From Firmicutes bacterium UBA5774 (GTDB taxonomy: Bacteria > Bacillota > Clostridia > Peptostreptococcales > Anaerovoracaceae): 31,212 bases of DNA. The stretch lies in NCBI GenBank assembly GCA_002418625.1, contig DIEM01000036.1, positions 1 to 31,212 on the forward strand, written 5' to 3'. Position 1 is the first letter of the stretch; every line of letters begins with the position of its first letter. Under the pieces are notes generated by a model. The model worked only from the letters and a program-made list of their open reading frames with translations. It had not been told where the DNA came from and ran no database searches. Both the position numbers and the translations under genes were made by a program. Shown here one piece after another: positions 15,886 through 23,452 of this stretch.

Positions 15886-16908
15886 ATGCAAAATCAATTG
15901 ATGGAAATTTTGCAGGAGGCCGGCGAGCATATAAAGAATGCGGCTTCAATGGAAGAGACGGAAGAGGTCAGGGTCAGGTTCCTTGGCAAGAAGGGCAAAC
16001 TGACCGAGATACTGCGCATGATGGGTTCGCTGAGCGCAGATGACAGAAAGACGGTCGGCAAGGTGGCCAACGAGGTGCGCGGCAGCATCGAGGCCATGCT
16101 GGACGAGAAATTCGCCGCCATGAAGGAAGCGAGAAAAGCTGAAAAATTCAAGACGGAAAAAATCGATGTGACAGAGCCTGGCGTCAGGACGATTCTGGGC
16201 GTCAAGCATCCGATCACGATCACTATAGAGGAAATATCCAGGATATTTACGAATATGGGCTATCAGATCGCCGAAGGGCCTGAGGTCGAAACGGTATTCA
16301 ATAACTTTGACGCGCTGAACGCCAGCCCGAACCATCCATCGAGGGATTTTTCGGATACGTTCTATTTTTCCGAAGGCATCCTTTTGAGGACGCAGACATC
16401 TCCGGTCCAGGTCAGGACGCTCATGAAGGAAAAACCGCCGATCAAGGTCATATCGCCTGGACGCTGTTTCAGGTGCGATACGCCGGATGCCACCCATTCA
16501 CCAATGTTTCATCAAGTGGAAGGGCTTGCCGTGGATGAAGGCATATCGATGGCCGATCTCAAAGGGACCCTTGACGCGTTTGCCAAGGAGCTGTTCGGCT
16601 CCGGCATCAGGACCAAGTTCCGGCCCCATCATTTCCCGTTCACGGAGCCCAGCGCCGAGGTGGACGTATCCTGCTTCAAATGCGGAGGCAAGGGCTGCAG
16701 GGTCTGCAAGGGAAGCGGCTGGATCGAGATCCTTGGCTGCGGACTTGTTCATCCCAATGTTTTAAAGGTCGGAAACATCGACACCGAGAAATTCTCGGGC
16801 TTCGCGTTCGGAATGGGCGTCGAGAGGATCGCCATGCTGAAATACGAAATAGATGATATCAGGCTGCTGTACGAGAACGATATGCGTTTCATACAGCAAT
16901 TCAAATAG
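15886..16908 (+). CDS. pheS: Phenylalanyl-tRNA synthetase alpha subunit
   Basis: PheS is the catalytic class II subunit of the (alpha-beta)2 enzyme charging tRNA-Phe in the cytoplasm. ATG 15886 follows GGAGGA. The 340 residues have an N-terminal coiled-coil tRNA-binding arm (about 1-85), then the aminoacylation core with motif 2 region FRCDTPDATHSPMFHQVEG, a CFKCGGKGCRVCKGSGW four-cysteine segment that is common in PheS and may bind zinc, and motif 3 FAFGMGVERIAMLKY. The length is standard. Unlike many Firmicute pheST operons, no T-box leader is present: only 15 bases separate it from the preceding methyltransferase gene, so control must lie further upstream. It is followed by pheT at a 12-base spacing. 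Confidence 0.97.
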   Translation: MQNQLMEILQEAGEHIKNAASMEETEEVRVRFLGKKGKLTEILRMMGSLSADDRKTVGKVANEVRGSIEAMLDEKFAAMKEARKAEKFKTEKIDVTEPGVRTILGVKHPITITIEEISRIFTNMGYQIAEGPEVETVFNNFDALNASPNHPSRDFSDTFYFSEGILLRTQTSPVQVRTLMKEKPPIKVISPGRCFRCDTPDATHSPMFHQVEGLAVDEGISMADLKGTLDAFAKELFGSGIRTKFRPHHFPFTEPSAEVDVSCFKCGGKGCRVCKGSGWIEILGCGLVHPNVLKVGNIDTEKFSGFAFGMGVERIAMLKYEIDDIRLLYENDMRFIQQFK

Positions 16909-16920
16909 GGGGGCGCGCAA

Positions 16921-19317
16921 ATGTTGGTACCAATGAGCTGGCTGGCCAGCTATACGAATATAACCGTGGATTTAGACGAATTTTGCGACCGGATGATCAT
17001 GTCCGGCTCGAATATTGAGGCTGTCCATAAAATGGGCGAAGGAGTCGAAAAAGTAGTTGTCGGCAAGATTCTGAGCATTGAGAAGCATCCCAACGCTGAC
17101 AAACTGCTTGTGGCGCAGGTCGATATAGGAACTGAAACGACCCAGATCGTAACGGGCGCGACGAATATTTTTGAAGGTGCTTATGTTCCGGTCATACTGC
17201 CGGGCGGCGTCTTGCCTGACGGAACCGTCATCAGGAAGGGCACGCTGCGGGATGTGGAATCCTGCGGCATGATGTGCTCCGCAAAGGAGCTCGGCATGGA
17301 TGACAAGGTCATTCCGCCCGGAGGCAAGGACGGAATCATGATCCTCGATGCGGCGTATCCGCTTGGAAAGGATGTTTTCGAAACCATCGGACTCAATGAG
17401 AAGACTGTGGAATTCGAGATCACCCCCAACAGGCCGGATTGCCTCAGTATGCTGGGAATGGCCAGGGAGGCCGCGGCAGTTTTTGAGACCGGACTTGTGT
17501 ATCCGGATATCAAGGTACGACAGGAGACCGGTGACGCGGCCGACTATATAGCGATAGAAATCAAGAAGCCGGACCTTTGCAGGCGTTATGCGGCAAGAAT
17601 CGTCAAGGATGTCCGGATCGCCCAATCCCCTTGGTGGCTACAGAGAAGGCTCATTACGGCGGGCATGCGCCCGATCAACAATATCGTCGATATCACGAAT
17701 TATGTCATGCTCGAATACGGTCAGCCGCTGCACGCCTTCGACCTTCGGGATCTCGCGGGCGGGCGCATCATCGTGGACACTGCGGCTCAGGGTCAGATTT
17801 TCACGACGCTGGACGGCAACGAGAGAACGCTGACAGACGACACTCTCATGATCAACGATGGCGAGAAGGCTGTCGCGATCGCTGGCATCATGGGCGGCAT
17901 GAATTCCGAAATCAAGGACGATACGACGACGATCCTCATAGAATCAGCCAATTTCAACGGAGATAATGTCAGAAGCTCGTCCAAGAGGCTCGGGCTGCGC
18001 ACGGAGGCTTCCGCACGTTTTGAAAAGGGCATCGACGCCAATCTGTGCCATGCTGCGGCGGATCGCGTCTGCCGGCTCATCGAGGAAATTGGAGCCGGCA
18101 CGGTGGTCGGCGGCGCGGTCGACGTCTATCCGGCTGTTCTGGCGCCCAGGACCTTGGAGATCAGGCCGGCCAGGATCGATATGCTGCTTGGCGTCGACCT
18201 GACAGCGGCCGAGATGGAGCACATCCTTCAGAGGCTCGAGATGAGGACCGCTGTCAAAGAGGATAAGATCCTCGTGACGCCGCCGACAGTCCGGCAGGAT
18301 CTGCTGGAGGAAATCGATTTTGTCGAGGAGATCGCCAGAATCTACGGCTATGACAAGCTTCCGGTCACGCTGCCCAGCGGCGTCGTTGCAGCGAAGCTGT
18401 CCGATAAGCGCCGTCTCAGGGATATGACACGGGAAACGCTTGTCGCTCTTGGAATGAACGAGATCCAGACCTATTCCTTCGCCAATCCCAAAGGGCTGGA
18501 CGCCGTCAACATCCCCGCCGATTCGGAAGCCAGAAAGACGATCAGGCTGCTGAACCCGCTGGGGGAAGACACGAGCGTCATGCGGACCACGCTGCTGCCG
18601 AACATGATGGAGGTCCTCGGCAGAAATTACTCGAGAAATATCGCAAAAGTCAAGGCTTTTGAAATAGGCAACGTATTTCTGGAAAATAAATCGGATCCTT
18701 CGGGGCTCCCAGCTGAAAGCGATCACCTTTGTCTGGGCGCTTACGGGCAGGGCGAGACCTTCTTTACACTGAAAGGCGTCATCGAAGAGTTTTTCGTCAA
18801 GCTGGGCGTCAAAGGAATCGACTATGTCGCGGATATGACTTTGCCGGTCTATCATCTGGGAAGATGCGCCGGGATCATGGCAGGCAATGATCGTCTCGGA
18901 ACGATCGGGGAGATCCACCCTGACACGGCGGAGCGCTATGGCATCGATACCAGGATATACAGCTGCGAAATCGATCTGGAAAAGGTCTTTGCCTTGGCGA
19001 ATACAGAACACCTGTATGTGCCGCTGCCGAAATACCCGGCCATGTCCAGAGACATCGCGCTGCTTGTCGAAGAAAACATCAACGTCTCGGCCATCGAGAG
19101 CGTCATTCTGGAATCCGCGGGCCCGCTGCTTGAAAAAGTCGAGCTCTTTGATATATACAGAGGCAAACAGGTCCGGGAAGGACATAAGAGCGTGGCATAC
19201 AACCTTACTTACAGGGACCTTCACAAAACGCTGACGGAGGAGGAACTCGCCAGAGTCCACGATAATGTGCTTGAAGCGCTGAAGAATAAACTCAACGCGG
19301 TTTTAAGGGATATTTAA
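16921..19317 (+). CDS. pheT: Phenylalanyl-tRNA synthetase beta subunit
   Basis: PheT carries tRNA recognition and the B3/B4 editing site that hydrolyses misacylated Tyr-tRNA-Phe. ATG 16921 follows a G-rich AGGGGGG site. The 798 residues show the expected order: N-terminal core, EMAP-like tRNA-binding domain (about 40-150, GKILSIEKHPNADKLLVAQVD), the B3/B4 region with EITPNRPDCLSMLGMAREAA and NNIVDITNYVMLEYGQPLHAFD, a B5 domain around 405-475, the inactive class II-like fold and the C-terminal FDX-ACB anticodon-binding domain (LPKYPAMSRDIALLVEE onward). Length is normal for the bacterial enzyme and no break is visible. A 438-residue antisense open frame overlaps it but is a shadow. Confidence 0.97.
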   Translation: MLVPMSWLASYTNITVDLDEFCDRMIMSGSNIEAVHKMGEGVEKVVVGKILSIEKHPNADKLLVAQVDIGTETTQIVTGATNIFEGAYVPVILPGGVLPDGTVIRKGTLRDVESCGMMCSAKELGMDDKVIPPGGKDGIMILDAAYPLGKDVFETIGLNEKTVEFEITPNRPDCLSMLGMAREAAAVFETGLVYPDIKVRQETGDAADYIAIEIKKPDLCRRYAARIVKDVRIAQSPWWLQRRLITAGMRPINNIVDITNYVMLEYGQPLHAFDLRDLAGGRIIVDTAAQGQIFTTLDGNERTLTDDTLMINDGEKAVAIAGIMGGMNSEIKDDTTTILIESANFNGDNVRSSSKRLGLRTEASARFEKGIDANLCHAAADRVCRLIEEIGAGTVVGGAVDVYPAVLAPRTLEIRPARIDMLLGVDLTAAEMEHILQRLEMRTAVKEDKILVTPPTVRQDLLEEIDFVEEIARIYGYDKLPVTLPSGVVAAKLSDKRRLRDMTRETLVALGMNEIQTYSFANPKGLDAVNIPADSEARKTIRLLNPLGEDTSVMRTTLLPNMMEVLGRNYSRNIAKVKAFEIGNVFLENKSDPSGLPAESDHLCLGAYGQGETFFTLKGVIEEFFVKLGVKGIDYVADMTLPVYHLGRCAGIMAGNDRLGTIGEIHPDTAERYGIDTRIYSCEIDLEKVFALANTEHLYVPLPKYPAMSRDIALLVEENINVSAIESVILESAGPLLEKVELFDIYRGKQVREGHKSVAYNLTYRDLHKTLTEEELARVHDNVLEALKNKLNAVLRDI

Positions 19318-19331
19318 GGAGGAAGTCTAAA

Positions 19332-19952
19332 ATGGAACAGAAGGTCAGGGTCAGTGTGAAAATATTCGGTCAGGACTATGTGCTGTCCGGAGATTCCGAC
19401 CGTGAACGCATGATCAAGGTCGCAGGTTACGTCGATGCAAAGATGCAGGAAATTTCACAGGGATTGACTTCGTGCCCGCTGTCGTCGCTGGCGGTCCTCG
19501 CAGCCGTCAACATTGCGGATGAATATTTCAAAACCAGGGAAGAAATCGAGGAGACCAGGCGCGAAAACCAGAGGCTGGTCAAGGATACGCAGCATTATGT
19601 CCAATTGTGGGACGAGGCCAAGAACAGCTTTATCCAATACAAGGAGGATGCCCATGCCAGCGTCGAGCAGTATCAGGAGGCCCAGAACCTTCTCGCGGAA
19701 CGGGACAGGCGCATCAAAGAGCTCACGGAGGCCCACAACGAGCTGCAGGCCAAATACGGCAGTGTGATTAACAAGAACGAGGATCTCATGGAGCGCGTGA
19801 AAGCCCAGGAGGAATCCAAGGAATTCGCTTCTACAGAGCTGCGGGAATTGACGGAAAAATGCAAGGAAATGGAAAACAGTTTCTTCGACCTTCAAATGGA
19901 GAACATCCAGTTGAAGGGTGAACTCGACCGATGCAAGAAATTGATGGATTAG
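19332..19952 (+). CDS. zapA: Long-form ZapA cell division protein with coiled-coil tail
   Basis: ZapA binds and bundles FtsZ filaments at mid-cell. ATG 19332 follows AAGGAGG. The first 75 residues match ZapA (RVSVKIFGQDYVLSGD, then YVDAKMQEISQG and the LAVLAAVNIADEYF helix). Residues from about 76 to 206 are almost entirely charged heptad-like sequence predicted to form a long coiled coil (EEIEETRRENQRLVKD onward). Typical ZapA proteins have 85-110 residues, so this one is about twice as long, a form found in some Clostridia. The location between pheT and mutS2 mirrors Bacillus, where zapA follows pheT and rnhC and precedes mutS2. The extension could give ZapA extra length for spacing or bundling filaments, which is inference. 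Confidence 0.9.
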   Translation: MEQKVRVSVKIFGQDYVLSGDSDRERMIKVAGYVDAKMQEISQGLTSCPLSSLAVLAAVNIADEYFKTREEIEETRRENQRLVKDTQHYVQLWDEAKNSFIQYKEDAHASVEQYQEAQNLLAERDRRIKELTEAHNELQAKYGSVINKNEDLMERVKAQEESKEFASTELRELTEKCKEMENSFFDLQMENIQLKGELDRCKKLMD

Positions 19953-19971
19953 GATAACGATCAGGAGCACA

Positions 19972-22341
19972 ATGAACGAAAAAACACTTCGCGTACTGGA
20001 ATACAACAAGATCATCGAAATGCTTACAAACGAGGCGGCTTCGAGCATGGCCAAAAAAATCCTGTCTGAGCTGACGCCCAGCGTCTTGCCGTACCGGATC
20101 CGTGAGATCCAGGCCGAGACCACGGAGGCGGCGTCGGTCATAGTCAGGAAAGGAGCCTTGCCTTTAGGTTCCTTTTATGATATCGGAGACTATGCCGTCA
20201 AGGCCGATAAAGGCGGCGTGCTGACGATGAAGCAGCTTCTGGAGATACTCTATGACCTGCAGATCGCGCGGAACGCCGTGAGTTTTCTGAAGGTCGACTT
20301 TGACGATATCGAAATCATCAAGGGCATCGCCGAGGTGATTTCAGTTCACAGGAAGCTCGAGGAGATGATCGACCGCTGCATCGCTTCCGAGGATGAAATG
20401 GCGGATGCGGCCAGCCCTGCGCTCCATGACATCCGCCGCAGGATGCAGCGCCAGAACGAGGCGATCAGAAGCAGAATGTCCGCGATCATCAGCTCGGCGT
20501 CCAACAAGACCATGCTTCAGGATGCTCTTTTTACGGTGCGCCAGGGACGTTACGTCATACCTGTCAAGCAGGAATACAAGAGGAATTTCCCGGGTATCGT
20601 CCATGATCAGTCCTCGACGGGGGCGACGCTTTTCATAGAACCTCAGGCCATCGTGGACCTCAACAACGAGTTGCGCGAGCTGGAGCTGAAGGAGCGGGAC
20701 GAGATAGACAGGATCCTGGCGGAGCTGTCGGCGGAGGTCGGTGAGGTATCGAGGGATTTGATCAATAATCAGGAGCTGCTCGTCAAACTGGATGTTATTT
20801 TCGCAAAAGGGAAATTTTCAGTTAAATACAAGGCGTCCGAGCCTCGAATCAACGATACGGGTTATCTGCGCATCCGCAACGGACGCCATCCGCTTATAGA
20901 CCGGAGCCAAGTCGTTCCGATCAATATCAGCCTTGGAAAGGACTATACCACGCTTGTCATCACCGGACCGAATACCGGCGGCAAGACGGTAACGCTCAAG
21001 ACCGTCGGACTGTTCCAGCTCATGGCCCAAAGCGGGCTCCATGTGCCTGCGGAGGAGGGGACGGACCTGCCGGTTTTCAAAAAGATATTCGCCGATATAG
21101 GAGATGAGCAGAGCATTGAGCAAAGCCTGAGCACGTTCTCGTCCCATATGAACAATATCGTCGGCATCACCGGCGAATCGGACAGGGACACGCTGGCGCT
21201 GCTCGACGAGCTGGGCGCCGGGACCGATCCGGCCGAAGGCGCCGCTCTCGCGATATCCATATTGGATCATTTGTATAGGAGAGGAACCAGGACACTGGCG
21301 ACGACCCATTATACGGAGCTCAAGAAATATGCCCTAGCGACGCCGGGCGTCGAGAACGCATCGATGGAGTTCAATGTTGAAACGCTGAGTCCGACGTACA
21401 GGCTCACCATCGGTACGCCGGGAAGGTCCAACGCTTTTGAAATATCTAAAAAACTAGGCTTGCCTGAAAAGATCATCGATAATGCCCGTGAGCTGATCAG
21501 CGCCGAACAGCTCCAATTCGAAGATGTTCTGGAAACCATCGAGCAGGATAGGAAAGCCGCCGAGGCCGAACGGGACGAAGCGATCCTTCTCAACATCCAG
21601 ATGAAGAAGATGAAGGAAGAGATGGAGCGCCAGAAGGCGAAGATGGAGGAGCAGAAAACAAAAGTCCTGTCCGCGGCGAAGGAGGAGGCAAGGGATCTGA
21701 TCAAAGAGGCCAGGGAATTCGCCGATACGGTACAGAAAGAGCTGCGCGAGCTGGAAAAAAACAAAGATACAACCGACCGAAACCGAAGGCAGGAGGATAT
21801 CAGAAAACGCATCCGCGGCGCTTCGGAAAAATATCAGGAAAAGCTTCAGAAGAACCCTAATGCGGCGCCGGTAGACCCCGAACAACTGCATGCGGGAGAC
21901 CGGATCAGAGTCGTGAGCCTGGACCGGGAGGGCACGCTGATCACACTGCCCGACGACAGGCATGAAGTGCAGGTCCAGGTCGGCTTGATGAAAATAAACG
22001 TCAATATTGAAAATATCGCCAAAATAGGCGATACTATATCAAAGGATGACAGTGGGAAAGGCCGCTTCGGCGAGTTGTACCGAAGCAAGTCCCAGACGAT
22101 CGGAACAAGTATCAGTGTCAGGGGCATGGCGCTCGACGACGCCTCCATGGATGTGGACAAATATCTGGACGACGCCTTCATGGCAGGGCTGAAAGAAGTC
22201 ACGATCATCCACGGCCGCGGCGAAGGCATCCTGAGATCGGGCCTGCAGCAGATGTTTAAGAGGCACAAGCATGTGGAGAGCTTCAGACGCGGAAATTACA
22301 ACGAGGGCGGAGACGGCGTGACGGTCGTGTACCTAAAGTAG
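19972..22341 (+). CDS. mutS2: Endonuclease/ribosome-rescue ATPase MutS2
   Basis: MutS2 is a MutS-family ATPase without mismatch-recognition domain I; in Bacillus subtilis it splits collided ribosomes, and it has also been linked to suppression of recombination. ATG 19972 follows AGGAG at four bases. The 789 residues include an N-terminal lever/core domain, Walker A GPNTGGKTVT (332-341), Walker B LLDELGAG around D412-E413, a long charged coiled coil at about 515-625, a KOW-like region (HAGDRIRVVSLDREGTL), and the C-terminal Smr domain from about 712. The Smr signatures are S715-V-R-G718 in place of the usual LDLRG, and H747-G-R-G750. The missing Asp of the first motif is worth noting. Position after zapA is conserved. 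Confidence 0.96.
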   Translation: MNEKTLRVLEYNKIIEMLTNEAASSMAKKILSELTPSVLPYRIREIQAETTEAASVIVRKGALPLGSFYDIGDYAVKADKGGVLTMKQLLEILYDLQIARNAVSFLKVDFDDIEIIKGIAEVISVHRKLEEMIDRCIASEDEMADAASPALHDIRRRMQRQNEAIRSRMSAIISSASNKTMLQDALFTVRQGRYVIPVKQEYKRNFPGIVHDQSSTGATLFIEPQAIVDLNNELRELELKERDEIDRILAELSAEVGEVSRDLINNQELLVKLDVIFAKGKFSVKYKASEPRINDTGYLRIRNGRHPLIDRSQVVPINISLGKDYTTLVITGPNTGGKTVTLKTVGLFQLMAQSGLHVPAEEGTDLPVFKKIFADIGDEQSIEQSLSTFSSHMNNIVGITGESDRDTLALLDELGAGTDPAEGAALAISILDHLYRRGTRTLATTHYTELKKYALATPGVENASMEFNVETLSPTYRLTIGTPGRSNAFEISKKLGLPEKIIDNARELISAEQLQFEDVLETIEQDRKAAEAERDEAILLNIQMKKMKEEMERQKAKMEEQKTKVLSAAKEEARDLIKEAREFADTVQKELRELEKNKDTTDRNRRQEDIRKRIRGASEKYQEKLQKNPNAAPVDPEQLHAGDRIRVVSLDREGTLITLPDDRHEVQVQVGLMKINVNIENIAKIGDTISKDDSGKGRFGELYRSKSQTIGTSISVRGMALDDASMDVDKYLDDAFMAGLKEVTIIHGRGEGILRSGLQQMFKRHKHVESFRRGNYNEGGDGVTVVYLK

Positions 22342-22364
22342 CAGCATAGAAGGAGTGAGCAAAA

Positions 22365-22913
22365 ATGGAAGATCTATTGATCACAGTCGACATTTACAAC
22401 AAGCAGACCGGCACTGCGACAAAAGAGGAAATACACAGTAAAGGGCTGCTTCACCGCGCTTTTTCCGTGTTCATCTATTCAGGCAGCAAAATGCTGCTGC
22501 AGCGGCGCGCTTATGACAAATATCATTCGGGCGGCCTATGGGCCAATGCCTGCTGTTCCCATCCCAGAGACGGCGAAGACACAATGTCGGCCGCCAAGAG
22601 GAGACTCAGGGAGGAAGTGGGGCTGGATGCGCACATTAAGGAATCATTTTCATTCATATACTATTATAAATTCGCAAAGGGCCTTTATGAATACGAATAC
22701 GACCATGTATTTACCGGCGAATACCCGTTGTCCGACGGTGAGGTCGAACAGCTGGATCTCAGCAAGCTGAGCCCCAATCCGGCCGAGATCGAGGAGCTGG
22801 CCTGGGTCGAATTCGAGGAGCTGGAAAAGCAGCTGGTTTCAGAACCGCAGAAGTTCGCACCATGGTTTTTGATCTCTGCTCCGAAGGTCCTGAAAACGAT
22901 CAGGGATTTTTAA
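22365..22913 (+). CDS. idi: Type I isopentenyl-diphosphate delta-isomerase
   Basis: This Nudix-fold enzyme interconverts isopentenyl and dimethylallyl diphosphate, the building blocks for undecaprenyl phosphate and other isoprenoids. ATG 22365 follows GAAGGAG. The 182 residues fit the type I family closely: catalytic Cys64 in NACCSHPRDG, metal-binding His24, His30 and His66, the Nudix-like RLREEVGL, metal-binding and catalytic Glu109/Glu111 in EYEYDHVF and a terminal FAPWFLI motif. All expected active-site residues are present. Many Firmicutes use the flavin-dependent type II enzyme or none, so a type I gene is slightly unusual here. It sits in the operon-like run after mutS2, and a role in lipid-carrier supply for wall synthesis is plausible but inferred. 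Confidence 0.93.
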   Translation: MEDLLITVDIYNKQTGTATKEEIHSKGLLHRAFSVFIYSGSKMLLQRRAYDKYHSGGLWANACCSHPRDGEDTMSAAKRRLREEVGLDAHIKESFSFIYYYKFAKGLYEYEYDHVFTGEYPLSDGEVEQLDLSKLSPNPAEIEELAWVEFEELEKQLVSEPQKFAPWFLISAPKVLKTIRDF

Positions 22914-22932
22914 AGGCGTACAGGAGGAGTCT

Positions 22933-23364
22933 ATGTATATCGTCAGTGGCTGCCTTGCAGGCGTAAAATGCAAATATAACGGAGGATCGACCGACGACGC
23001 GAGGGTCCTTTCGCTAATAGCAGGCAAAGATCATATCCTCGTCTGCCCGGAAGAGCTCGGCGGTTTTCCGACACCAAGGCCTCCGGCGGAGCTCCGCGAC
23101 GGCCGTGTCTACAACGACCTCGGGCAGGATGTGACCGAGGGCTTTATCAAGGGCGCCGAGAAAACCTATGCCTTGGCCTGCGAGAGGGCCGCGGAGCTGG
23201 GGCAGCCCATCGAAAAAGCCATCCTCAAGGCAAAAAGCCCGTCCTGCGGCTGCGGCCTGATCTATGACGGCACTTTTACACATACAGTTGTTCCGGGCGA
23301 CGGCGTGACTGCCGCCTATCTTAAGAAAAAAGGGATAGAAGTCCTGACCGAAGAGGATCTATAG
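22933..23364 (+). CDS. DUF523 (TudS-like) cysteine-rich protein
   Basis: DUF523 proteins are small cysteine-containing proteins; one characterised branch, TudS, is a [4Fe-4S]-dependent thiouracil desulfidase. ATG 22933 follows AGGAGG. The 143-residue protein spans the whole family length, with conserved blocks SGCLAGVKCKYNGG (Cys7, Cys13), HILVCPEELGGFPTPR (Cys38, Glu40) and KAKSPSCGCGLIYDG (Cys105, Cys107). Three cysteines in these blocks could hold the cluster, leaving the fourth iron open for substrate, as in TudS. The gene lies between idi and argS. Whether it acts on thiouracil, thio-modified tRNA fragments or something else cannot be told from sequence. Calling it a desulfidase is inference by family; the DUF523 assignment itself is firm. 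Confidence 0.85.
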   Translation: MYIVSGCLAGVKCKYNGGSTDDARVLSLIAGKDHILVCPEELGGFPTPRPPAELRDGRVYNDLGQDVTEGFIKGAEKTYALACERAAELGQPIEKAILKAKSPSCGCGLIYDGTFTHTVVPGDGVTAAYLKKKGIEVLTEEDL

Positions 23365-23407
23365 GATCCGGACAGGTTTAATTATTTAACAGAAAGGAGT
23401 GTATGGC

Positions 23408-23452
23408 ATGGCGGTGGATACCATCGGCCGGCCGTACAATGATCGGATATGA
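23408..23452 (+). CDS. Putative 14-residue leader peptide translationally coupled to argS
   Basis: A strong ribosome site, AAAGGAG (23393-23399), lies eight bases before ATG 23408. This frame reads MAVDTIGRPYNDRI and stops at TGA 23450-23452, which overlaps the argS ATG (23449-23451) as ATGA. argS has no ribosome site of its own, and no start in the argS frame can use this one. The peptide has two arginines, both encoded by CGG, a codon I see only once within argS. A second ATG at 23403 is only three bases from the ribosome site and opens a 77-codon frame overlapping argS, a less likely use. The layout implies translational coupling; any arginine-sensing role is speculative. Confidence 0.6.
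   Translation: MAVDTIGRPYNDRI

Noticed and set aside
17944..19260. 438-codon open frame on the minus strand inside pheT
   Set aside because: It lies wholly opposite a gene with all expected motifs, has no recognisable domain and shows composition expected of a codon-bias shadow.
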